Shown here: positions 1-6,561 of the stretch, in pieces
How the letters are laid out: each line of letters begins with the position of its first letter
How positions within the stretch are numbered: position 1 is the first letter of the stretch
Source: Ruminococcus sp.
GTDB lineage: Bacteria; Bacillota; Clostridia; Oscillospirales; Acutalibacteraceae
Length of the DNA stretch: 6,871 bases
Assembly: GCA_017502425.1 (NCBI GenBank)
Contig: JAFVVB010000178.1
Span: 1-6,871 of the forward strand
Reading direction: 5' to 3'
The notes under the pieces: generated by a model
Databases searched by the model: none
What the model saw: the letters and a program-made list of their open reading frames with translations, nothing else
What the model was told of the DNA's origin: nothing
Program-made: the position numbers and the translations under genes

Positions 1-168
1 GAATTTTACTCAACCGTTGATGACGAGTGGTATAAATGGAACGGCGAAGATGTCAGCAAAGACGAATATGAAACACTTAAATCAAGTGCATTTGATAAAG
101 ACTACGCTAACATCGCTAATAATCTCAAACCACTAAGTGATATATATTCAGACATCAATAGCTACTAA
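1..168 (+). CDS. 3' end of a gene of unknown function (partial, 55 residues seen)
   Basis: Frame 1 is open from the first base to a TAA at 166-168, so only the last 55 residues of a longer protein are visible and its start lies outside the window. The tail is acidic and polar, rich in Asp, Glu, Lys, Tyr and Ser, with no membrane segment. Near residues 10-24 it has a W-x-K-W-N-G-E-D-V-S-K-D-E-Y pattern. I recall similar 'WNG-x-x-VS-x-x-E-[YF]' patterns near the ends of uncharacterised, often extracellular, Firmicutes proteins, but this does not give a function. The stop lies 18 bases before a strong hairpin terminator, which supports this frame as real. The gene converges on the pullulanase operon and is not part of it. 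I do not recognise the protein. Confidence 0.62.
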   Translation, partial: EFYSTVDDEWYKWNGEDVSKDEYETLKSSAFDKDYANIANNLKPLSDIYSDINSY

Positions 169-186
169 ACCTACACTATAACGCAC

Positions 187-221
187 AACACCCCTGCAAC
201 TTAGAGTTGCAGGGGTGTTTT
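187..221 (+). terminator. Rho-independent terminator between convergent genes
   Basis: Bases 187-201 pair perfectly with 205-219 (15 base pairs with the GC-rich core CCCCTGCAAC) around a three-base loop. The hairpin is followed on the plus strand by TTTT and then TATATAT. It lies 18 bases after the stop of the plus-strand partial gene, so it most likely ends that transcript. It also lies 23 bases past the end of the minus-strand dockerin pullulanase. The minus-strand side has a poorer T-tract, so two-way use is possible but less certain. Confidence 0.88.
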
Positions 222-244
222 ATATATCAATTATGATAATTAAG

Positions 245-3200
245 TTAAGCGAGCTTTTCTGTGAGCTCAGCGTCACCGTAAACTGAAATCCAAGAACCGG
301 TCTTAGTAGCTTCTGCGTCATTAATTACAACCCAGATTTCGCCGGCGCTGAATCCGTCGTAGTCACTGGTCTGGATACCACCACCATTATTGATAATGAT
401 GCTGTATGTGTGCTCAGGTGGAACATCGAGCTCAGTTGTGTACCAACCGTTCTCGTCAACCTCAGTCATCTGTAAACCAGGCCATGCTTCATACATGTTA
501 ACCTGTGTGCCACCACCAATTGGAGTAGCCCATGCCCAGAGGAATGGATCCCAAGTGAGGTCACCGTCATGTTTAACGTGAACTTTTACACTGTCAACTT
601 TGTATGTGTACTGATAAGTAACTGTAACGTTACCTGTGATAACACCATTTGCGTTAGCTGGTGTTTCTTTAAGCTCATAGAATACGCTGTCTTTAGCTTC
701 TGTTGTGTACTCTTCACCGAGTCTGTATTCTTTAACGAGTGGTGAAACAAACGCCTTACCCTCTTCGTCAACGTAGTTTACTGTGAGAGTGTAAACAGTT
801 ACATCTTCTAAAGCTAAGAACTGCTGGAGTAATGTAGCATCCATAACTGATGTGTAGGTATCGTAGTTGTAGTCACCTCTAGCGATAACTTCGTCATCAA
901 GTACTTCAACTAATGCAAGATGAAGCTGGATAGCAGTAGCGTCCATGATACTAAGAACACCGTCGCCATCAATGTCACCGTTCTTATCTTCGAGTGAAGA
1001 TGGTGTGAATCGTTTAAAATAGTAGTTTACATCAGTATCTTCTTCAGCAAATTTACCCTCAACGTCACCCTCAACTGTGTCGATTTCGTACTTGAGTGGG
1101 ATTGATGTATCAACAGGTGCGATGTAACCTTCGCCAGGCATACCTAAAATAGTATTAGTTTTGAAGCTCTTACCAGTTGTGTTATCAATGTGATTGATAG
1201 AAACTGTTGAGAACTTAGAATCGATAGCACAAGCTTCGTATGTAGATTTCTCAACTGCGATGATAGATGAGAATGCAGGAATCTGGAATTTAAGACCCTT
1301 AACTTCGCCGAGCTTCTTGATACCAGCGCTCTTATCGTTAGCGATAATTACCCATTCTGTATCAGCAGAGATGCCCTTGTCGATATGAGTCTTGAGCTCC
1401 TGGTTAACAGAACCCTTAGAACCATTGAACATAACAGCTACTTTGCTCCACTCGCCCTCAGCTGTGTTATCAACTGTGTAAGCGATAGTCTTTGAAGCAC
1501 CAGCCATTGATGTGTGGAAGTTATACTTATATGTATCGTCATCATCATCTTTAGCAGCTGCTGTGAATGGTGAGAATACTGAACGAAGCTCCATCATACC
1601 CTTGTAGTAAGATACGAGGTCAGCGTTAGTCTCTAAGAGACTCCAGTCGATCATATTAAGTGTCGGTGATGATGAGTATGAGTTCTCATCGCCGTCCTTT
1701 GAACGAGCCATTTCTTCACCTGCTAAGATGAGGTTAATACCCTGTGAAGAAAGTGTGATAGCACTTGAAAGTTTGTTCTGTGCGATTGCGATATCATAAC
1801 GATCTCTATAATCAGCAGACATACCGAAGTTGATACCAACGAGCTTATCATAGAGAGTGTTGTTATCGTGACATGAAGCGTAGGATACGCACTGCTCAGG
1901 AGCTAAAGCATTCCAGTTACAGCCCTTACCTATTGTGTTAGCACGGATACCGTAAGAAATACCAGGTGAATGTACCATTGAACCTGAGAGCCAACCCGGT
2001 GCAGTAGGACCATCGAATACACCGCCCTTTAACGCATCACGCATCTGGTCGTTGAAGAAACCGATACGCTCTGATGTTACGTTAGCGTTTCTCTGAGTAC
2101 AAGCTAATACAGGTTCACCTGTACATGACTCAGGGTCTAAAGTAGTGTTACCTGACCAACCCTCGCCGTACATGATGATACGCTCATCAGTTTTATCGAG
2201 CATATCACGGATAAGGTTCATAGTCTCAACGTCATGGATACCCATAAGGTCAAAACGATAACCGTCGATATGATACTCATCTACCCAGTACTGGAGCATA
2301 TCCATCATATATCTACGATACATATAACGCTCAGAAGCTGTATCATTACCGCAACCTGACTGGTTAGAGAATGTGCCGTCAGCGTTGATTCTGTAATAAT
2401 AGTCAGGAACTACTGCTGTAAAGCAAGAATCCTGCTTATATGTATGGTTGTAAACAACGTCCATGATAACACCGATACCAGCCTCGTGGAGAGCCTGAAT
2501 CATCTGTTTACATTCGTTGATTCTAACGTTACCATCATATGGGTTAGATGAGAAAGAGCCCTCAGGTACACCGTAGTTCATTGGGTCATAACCCCAGTTG
2601 TACTGTGTGTCATCGCCAGTCTCATCGATAGAACCGAAATCATAGAATGGGTTGATCTGAACATGTGTAACACCTAATGTTTTGAGATAATCAACACATG
2701 TTGAGATTTTGCCCTCGCCGTTTAATGTAGTACCTTCTTCAGTGAAAGCAAGGTATTTACCACGGTTAGCTTCTGATACACCAGAGTTAGGATTGTATGA
2801 GAAGTCTTTAACCTGAAGTTCCCAGATAACAGCGTCTGTCTGATCATCAACGTAGATGTGAGGATCTTTCTCCCAGTTCGCAGGGTCAGTAGAATCGAGA
2901 TCTACTACCATTGAACGAGCAGAGTTAACACCGATAGCATAGGAATAAACGTCCTGTGTTTCACGAGTAGTTTCTACACCGTTTACGAGTCTGTCAGGTG
3001 ATGTGATAGAGTATGTGTAGTATACGTTTTTGAGGTCGCCCTTAACAGTAACTGTCCATACACCAGTGAACTTATCACCATCGTTGAGTTTTGACATCTC
3101 GTGACTACCTAAATCAGCAGCGCCTTCTTCTGAGTCAGAACCTGTTGCGTACAGGTTGAGAACTACTCTAGAAGCAGTTGGAGCCCAAACTTTGAACTCT

Positions 3201-3409
3201 GTGCTCTGCGGTGTGTAGATAGCACCGAGAGTTCCGGAGTAAGCATACTCGTCATCAAGAGCCATAGCCGCAGCTGAATACTCATTGGAAACAGTAGGCT
3301 CCGCATCCGGAGTTTCTTCTGTTGTTTCTGCAAAAGTGCCAACGGTAGCAATGCTTAATACCATTAACAATGTGAGCACTAAAGCAAGAAGTCTTTTCAT
3401 TGTTTTCAT
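245..3409 (-). CDS. pulA: Secreted type I pullulanase (GH13) with dockerin, MucBP-like and starch-binding modules
   Basis: This 1054-residue extracellular debranching enzyme should hydrolyse alpha-1,6 bonds in pullulan, amylopectin and glycogen. Visible order: signal peptide 1-27 (likely cut after TFA), CBM48-like domain about 56-160, GH13 barrel about 190-640, C-domain to about 722, MucBP-like module 733-800, dockerin 806-870, second MucBP-like module 871-936, CBM26-like starch-binding module about 940-1054 (W953, W958, W960, Y973, W976, W989). The type I motif YNWGYDP is at 270-276. GH13 signatures are DVVYNH (317-322), nucleophile D387 in RFDLMG, acid/base E416 in YGEGW and D515 in CHDN. 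Both dockerin calcium loops are complete (D812/D814/D816/D823 and D846/N848/D850/D857). The start is the ATG at 3407-3409, with GAGGTGA 4 bases upstream; Met4 would be too far away. Plain type I pullulanases are roughly 700 residues; the excess is the C-terminal modules. It is the second gene of an operon, 19 bases after its paralogue. It resembles R. bromii Amy12, also described with a MucBP domain after the C-domain. The symbol is the family-level one. Confidence 0.93.
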   Translation of the reverse strand: MKTMKRLLALVLTLLMVLSIATVGTFAETTEETPDAEPTVSNEYSAAAMALDDEYAYSGTLGAIYTPQSTEFKVWAPTASRVVLNLYATGSDSEEGAADLGSHEMSKLNDGDKFTGVWTVTVKGDLKNVYYTYSITSPDRLVNGVETTRETQDVYSYAIGVNSARSMVVDLDSTDPANWEKDPHIYVDDQTDAVIWELQVKDFSYNPNSGVSEANRGKYLAFTEEGTTLNGEGKISTCVDYLKTLGVTHVQINPFYDFGSIDETGDDTQYNWGYDPMNYGVPEGSFSSNPYDGNVRINECKQMIQALHEAGIGVIMDVVYNHTYKQDSCFTAVVPDYYYRINADGTFSNQSGCGNDTASERYMYRRYMMDMLQYWVDEYHIDGYRFDLMGIHDVETMNLIRDMLDKTDERIIMYGEGWSGNTTLDPESCTGEPVLACTQRNANVTSERIGFFNDQMRDALKGGVFDGPTAPGWLSGSMVHSPGISYGIRANTIGKGCNWNALAPEQCVSYASCHDNNTLYDKLVGINFGMSADYRDRYDIAIAQNKLSSAITLSSQGINLILAGEEMARSKDGDENSYSSSPTLNMIDWSLLETNADLVSYYKGMMELRSVFSPFTAAAKDDDDDTYKYNFHTSMAGASKTIAYTVDNTAEGEWSKVAVMFNGSKGSVNQELKTHIDKGISADTEWVIIANDKSAGIKKLGEVKGLKFQIPAFSSIIAVEKSTYEACAIDSKFSTVSINHIDNTTGKSFKTNTILGMPGEGYIAPVDTSIPLKYEIDTVEGDVEGKFAEEDTDVNYYFKRFTPSSLEDKNGDIDGDGVLSIMDATAIQLHLALVEVLDDEVIARGDYNYDTYTSVMDATLLQQFLALEDVTVYTLTVNYVDEEGKAFVSPLVKEYRLGEEYTTEAKDSVFYELKETPANANGVITGNVTVTYQYTYKVDSVKVHVKHDGDLTWDPFLWAWATPIGGGTQVNMYEAWPGLQMTEVDENGWYTTELDVPPEHTYSIIINNGGGIQTSDYDGFSAGEIWVVINDAEATKTGSWISVYGDAELTEKLA

Positions 3410-3413
3410 TGTT

Positions 3414-3420
3414 TCACCTC
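3414..3420 (-). promoter_or_regulatory. Ribosome-binding site of the dockerin pullulanase
   Basis: The minus strand reads GAGGTGA, ending 4 bases before the ATG at 3407-3409. It fits inside the 19-base gap after the stop of the upstream pullulanase gene. The spacing decides the start: it is rather short for the first ATG, while the second in-frame ATG (Met4) would be 13 bases away. The short gap, with no hairpin or convincing promoter in it, supports co-transcription of the two genes. Confidence 0.8.
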
Positions 3421-3428
3421 ATAAAAAA

Positions 3429-6425
3429 TTATTCAATGTATAAATCATTGACGATATCATTCTCGTCAAAGGTCCTACGTTTACGCTTAGATGTCACAAA
3501 AACGACACCCAAAATCACTAAGATGAGCACTATAACCCCTCCTGCTATATATACAGTAGTCGGGATAAGTCTATCTTTTTCATAATTTACAACGATATTG
3601 CTTTCATCAGAACTGAATTTTACTCCTTCAGCGCTATCGGAAATATACGAATATCCAGGAATATCAATATACTCCACAACTACGTCGGTATCTTTATCAC
3701 CCACATAGGTCTTAGTATCAAGAATCTCACCATTATCACCCATATAGATAACGTTAGCAACACATGCACCGTCATTTAGTGAATTCGGGTCAACTGCGTT
3801 TTGCTCAGCTGACACTTCAATAGAGTTGAATTTATAGGTAACTGTGATTTCTTCTTTAGTGTACTCACCGGCACCATTTTCAGGGAGATTCTCAAGGTCT
3901 AATCGATATCCGTAGACACTAGGAATCTTCGGTGTGGTGTATTTCTGACCAACTCTGTTAGTCATTACGATAGAGTTAGCGATATCTTCGTCAAACTCAT
4001 TTACAAAATGAATGGTAACATTAGAAAAGTCACCAGAATACTCTTTGCAGTTAACGGTGATTTCCTTAATGTCTTCTTCGAAGACTCCTTCTTTAGAAAC
4101 ACCGGCGCTAGTGATATCGTAGCTATATAAAATGCTGTTAGGGAATTCGAAAGAATAGCTCTCGCCCTTAGCACCTTTTAATATCTGCTGATATACTACC
4201 GCATTATTTTTAGTATCATAGTACTCAACGATAACAGTGCTGTTTTTATCTATGTTCTCATAAGCATCGAAGCTGCTTTTGTTAACTAACAACACGCAAG
4301 AATGCGGTTTTACTACGACTTTACTATCGGAAACGACGCCTAAGTTTTTGATACCAGCCTGATTTTCGTCGGCTATCTTCACCCATGAAAGACATAAGCC
4401 TGAAGGAAGTGTTACGGTAGTGCTCTTATCCGAACCGTTAAACACAGCCGCAAAAGCTTTGGTTTTTCCTGTACCTTTTATAGTGTATCCAATAACACCG
4501 TCGTCTGTATCTTTGATGTATTCGATAGAATCAGCAACAGCTCCCATGGAATCGGTAAGCATTTCTACGTTTTTACGGATATCAATGAGTCCTTTATAGT
4601 ACTCATTTAAGTCAGCATATTTATTAAGGTCGTTCCAGTCAATCTGGTTAACTTCAACAGGAGATTTATAAGAGTTTTCATCGCCGTCTTTAGAACGTGC
4701 CATTTCTTCGCCAGCCATCATAAACGGAACACCTTGAGAGGTGATATTGATGGCAGCGGCAAGTTTATTCATAGAAACGAGGTCTTCCCTACGCTTTCTG
4801 AAATCTCCCTCGTCAGGATAAACTGACGCTACAAGTTTATCGTAAAGCGATAAATTATCGTGGCAGGAAGCATAGTTGATACACTGAGCAGGGTTTACAT
4901 CCCATGTACCTGCGGTTGACATACCTTCGATACCCGATTTAACTTTGGATTTTCCAGAGCCTTTCTGGACAAAGCCACTGTCTTTAGCTTCGAAAACATT
5001 ACCTTTCAGACCATCACGCATAGTATCGTTGAAAGCACCGATTCTACTCGAGAGTTTAGAAAGGTTGTCCTGATTAGCAAGGACAACAGAGCTGTCACAT
5101 GAGGTATCAAGATTCCATGCTTCACCGTACATAATAATCTTTTCACCGTCAGGTAATTTATCAAGACTGCTACGGATGTAGTTCATGGTATCAACGTCAT
5201 GAAGACCCATAAGGTCAAATCTGAATCCGTCAATGTGGTATTCCTGTGCCCAGTAAACCACGGAGTTTTTCATAAACTCACGGAACATAATACGTTCAGA
5301 AGCGGTATCATTACCACAGCCGGAGCCGTTGGACCAGTTACCGTCTTCGTCTAATCTGTAATAGTAATCAGGAACAATCAGGTTAAACCACGAGTCCTGA
5401 GATTTATACGTATGATTATATACCACGTCCATAATGACACCGATACCTGCATTATGGAGAGCCTGGATCATCTGTTTACATTCTTTGATTCTCACAAGTC
5501 CGTTATAAGGGTCAGAAGAGTAAGAGCCTTCAGGTACGTTATAGTTCTTAGGGTCATATCCCCAATTATACTGAGGATTAACTACATCAGTCTCATCGAT
5601 AGACTGGAAATCATAGAACGGATTAATCTGGACATAATTCACTCCGAGATTTTTAAGATGATCGATACAAGTAGGAAGTGAACCTTCGACACCGTCGACC
5701 ACTGTGCCCTCTTCAGTAAAAGCGAGGAATTTACCACGGTTCTTTTCACTTACACCGCTGTTTTCGTTAGCAGAAAAGTCTCTGACATTTACTTCCCAGA
5801 TAACAGCATCGGTAGCAGAATCAACTCGTCTGAATTTATCGTCTTTCCAGCCTTTAGGGTCGGTAGTATTAAGGTCTAGAATCATACCGCGATCACCGTT
5901 AGCTCCGACAGCCTTAGCGTACGGGTCAACAACCTCATTGGTTTTGCCGTCAACAGTAACCATATATGTGTAGTATTTATTCTTATAGTCACCTTTTAAG
6001 TTAAGCACCCATGTTCCGTACTGTTTCACAAGCTTCATGCTGGTTTTAGAAAGCATTTGAGCGCCCTCTTCACCGTCAGTACCGGTAGTATAGATACATA
6101 CCTTCACATCATCAGCGAGTGGTGACCAGACTTTAAACATAGTCTGGCTTTTGCTATAAATAGCACCAAGTTCGCCTTTATAGTAGGTTTTTTCAAGGTG
6201 TTTTACGTAATTGGCTACACCGACATTCTCGATAGTTATAGGAGGTTCAGTCGGTGGCTCAGTAGGTTTTTTCTTAGTATTTTTCGTGGTTTCTGAGGTT
6301 TCGTCCACAGCAGTTTCAGCCACGGTCTCGTCAGAAACACCGGATGTAGCAAAAGCACCGGTAATAGCTAGTGATGGTAAAAGCATCATAATAAGCACTC
6401 CTGCAATAATACGTTTTAGTCTCAC
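3429..6425 (-). CDS. pulA: Membrane-anchored extracellular type I pullulanase (GH13) with three MucBP-like stalk modules
   Basis: This 998-residue debranching enzyme is predicted to sit on the outer face of the cell membrane. Visible order: signal peptide 1-26 (cut after AFA), a Thr/Pro/Glu linker 27-65 containing PTEPPTEPP, CBM48-like domain about 82-175, GH13 barrel about 205-650, C-domain to about 717, three MucBP-like modules about 728-797, 799-868 and 885-950, one transmembrane helix about 957-978 and a short tail starting KRKRR. The type I motif YNWGYDP is at 286-292. GH13 signatures are DVVYNH (333-338), nucleophile D404 in RFDLMG, acid/base E435 in YGEAW and D523 in CHDN. There is no dockerin and no LPxTG motif. 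The start is a GTG at 6423-6425, chosen because a GGAGG lies 10 bases upstream; the ATG at 6457-6459 is out of frame. It is the first gene of the operon and a paralogue of the next one: residues 314-341 match residues 298-325 of that protein at 26 of 28 positions. The symbol is the family-level one; it may not correspond to any named R. bromii amylase. Confidence 0.92.
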   Translation of the reverse strand: MRLKRIIAGVLIMMLLPSLAITGAFATSGVSDETVAETAVDETSETTKNTKKKPTEPPTEPPITIENVGVANYVKHLEKTYYKGELGAIYSKSQTMFKVWSPLADDVKVCIYTTGTDGEEGAQMLSKTSMKLVKQYGTWVLNLKGDYKNKYYTYMVTVDGKTNEVVDPYAKAVGANGDRGMILDLNTTDPKGWKDDKFRRVDSATDAVIWEVNVRDFSANENSGVSEKNRGKFLAFTEEGTVVDGVEGSLPTCIDHLKNLGVNYVQINPFYDFQSIDETDVVNPQYNWGYDPKNYNVPEGSYSSDPYNGLVRIKECKQMIQALHNAGIGVIMDVVYNHTYKSQDSWFNLIVPDYYYRLDEDGNWSNGSGCGNDTASERIMFREFMKNSVVYWAQEYHIDGFRFDLMGLHDVDTMNYIRSSLDKLPDGEKIIMYGEAWNLDTSCDSSVVLANQDNLSKLSSRIGAFNDTMRDGLKGNVFEAKDSGFVQKGSGKSKVKSGIEGMSTAGTWDVNPAQCINYASCHDNLSLYDKLVASVYPDEGDFRKRREDLVSMNKLAAAINITSQGVPFMMAGEEMARSKDGDENSYKSPVEVNQIDWNDLNKYADLNEYYKGLIDIRKNVEMLTDSMGAVADSIEYIKDTDDGVIGYTIKGTGKTKAFAAVFNGSDKSTTVTLPSGLCLSWVKIADENQAGIKNLGVVSDSKVVVKPHSCVLLVNKSSFDAYENIDKNSTVIVEYYDTKNNAVVYQQILKGAKGESYSFEFPNSILYSYDITSAGVSKEGVFEEDIKEITVNCKEYSGDFSNVTIHFVNEFDEDIANSIVMTNRVGQKYTTPKIPSVYGYRLDLENLPENGAGEYTKEEITVTYKFNSIEVSAEQNAVDPNSLNDGACVANVIYMGDNGEILDTKTYVGDKDTDVVVEYIDIPGYSYISDSAEGVKFSSDESNIVVNYEKDRLIPTTVYIAGGVIVLILVILGVVFVTSKRKRRTFDENDIVNDLYIE

Positions 6426-6435
6426 GGTTTTGTTG

Positions 6436-6440
6436 CCTCC
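6436..6440 (-). promoter_or_regulatory. Ribosome-binding site that fixes a GTG start
   Basis: The minus strand reads GGAGG here, followed by 10 bases and then GTG at 6423-6425. No in-frame ATG lies nearby, and the protein begins with a clean signal peptide (MRLKRIIAG...) from this codon, so GTG is the supported start of the membrane-anchored pullulanase. Confidence 0.82.
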
Positions 6441-6441
6441 A

Positions 6442-6459
6442 ATGTGTGCGTTTATACAT
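6442..6459. promoter_or_regulatory. Possible CcpA (cre)-like operator over the start of the pullulanase transcript
   Basis: The 18 bases form an imperfect inverted repeat (ATGTGT ... ATACAT, 5 of 6 arm pairs). Within it, 6443-6456 (TGTGTGCGTTTATA) fits the degenerate cre consensus TGWNANCGNTNWCA with two mismatches. It lies just downstream of the predicted -10 box, so it would overlap the transcription start, a position typical of roadblock or carbon-catabolite repression. Starch-degrading genes in Firmicutes are often CcpA-controlled, which makes this plausible, but the match is weak and could be chance. Confidence 0.25.
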
Positions 6460-6463
6460 TAAG

Positions 6464-6492
6464 ATTATACTACAATACACATATGTAATTAA
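6464..6492 (-). promoter_or_regulatory. Probable sigma-A promoter of the pullulanase operon
   Basis: The minus strand has a perfect -10 hexamer TATAAT at 6464-6469. Seventeen bases upstream lies TTAATT (6487-6492), which matches only 3 of 6 positions of TTGACA, so the -35 box is weak and an activator may be needed. The predicted start near 6457 leaves a leader of roughly 30 bases before the GTG. The promoter lies just after the enolase terminator. An 8-base palindrome, ACATATGT (6479-6486), lies in the spacer. Confidence 0.6.
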
Positions 6493-6497
6493 TTCTT

Positions 6498-6532
6498 TAA
6501 AAGAAAATAACCGCCTATTCAGCGGTTATTTT
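6498..6532 (-). terminator. Rho-independent terminator of enolase
   Basis: Bases 6504-6514 pair with 6522-6532 (11 base pairs, core CCGC/GCGG) around a seven-base loop. On the minus strand the hairpin ends in a T-rich stretch (TTATTTTCTTTT), which is correct for ending the enolase transcript whose stop codon is about 30 bases upstream. The other side is also T-rich, so the element may work in both directions. It separates enolase from the pullulanase promoter. Confidence 0.85.
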
Positions 6533-6561
6533 TTATAACACTCATTTTAAACTGATTTAAA

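Noticed and set aside
2..136. Second open plus-strand frame at the left edge
   Set aside because: It stops 50 bases before the terminator hairpin and reads like a shifted frame. Frame 1 ends just before the terminator and contains a recognisable motif.
1535..1549. Run of five Asp codons (residues 621-625 of the dockerin pullulanase), a GAT/GAC repeat
   Set aside because: It is short, in frame and at a likely surface loop; no sign of a phase-variable tract.
3410..3428. Terminator or regulatory hairpin between the two pullulanase genes
   Set aside because: The 19-base gap holds only the ribosome-binding site; no stem of useful length can form.
3421..3480. Possible internal promoter for the dockerin gene (TATACA-like box at the end of the upstream gene)
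   Set aside because: There is no acceptable -35 at the right distance, and the sequence codes for the C-terminal tail of the upstream protein; co-transcription is simpler.
5412..5973. Two plus-strand open frames of about 89 codons each
   Set aside because: Both lie wholly within a strongly conserved part of the GH13 barrel on the other strand, and their translations show no recognisable pattern.
6211..6462. Plus-strand open frame of about 83 codons opposite the N-terminus of the anchored pullulanase
   Set aside because: It mirrors the low-complexity linker and signal peptide of the real gene, giving Val/Ser/Gly-rich sequence with no domain, and runs against the operon's direction.
6426..6561. 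Riboswitch or small RNA in the enolase-pullulanase gap
   Set aside because: The predicted leader is only about 30 bases and the one strong hairpin is explained as the enolase terminator.
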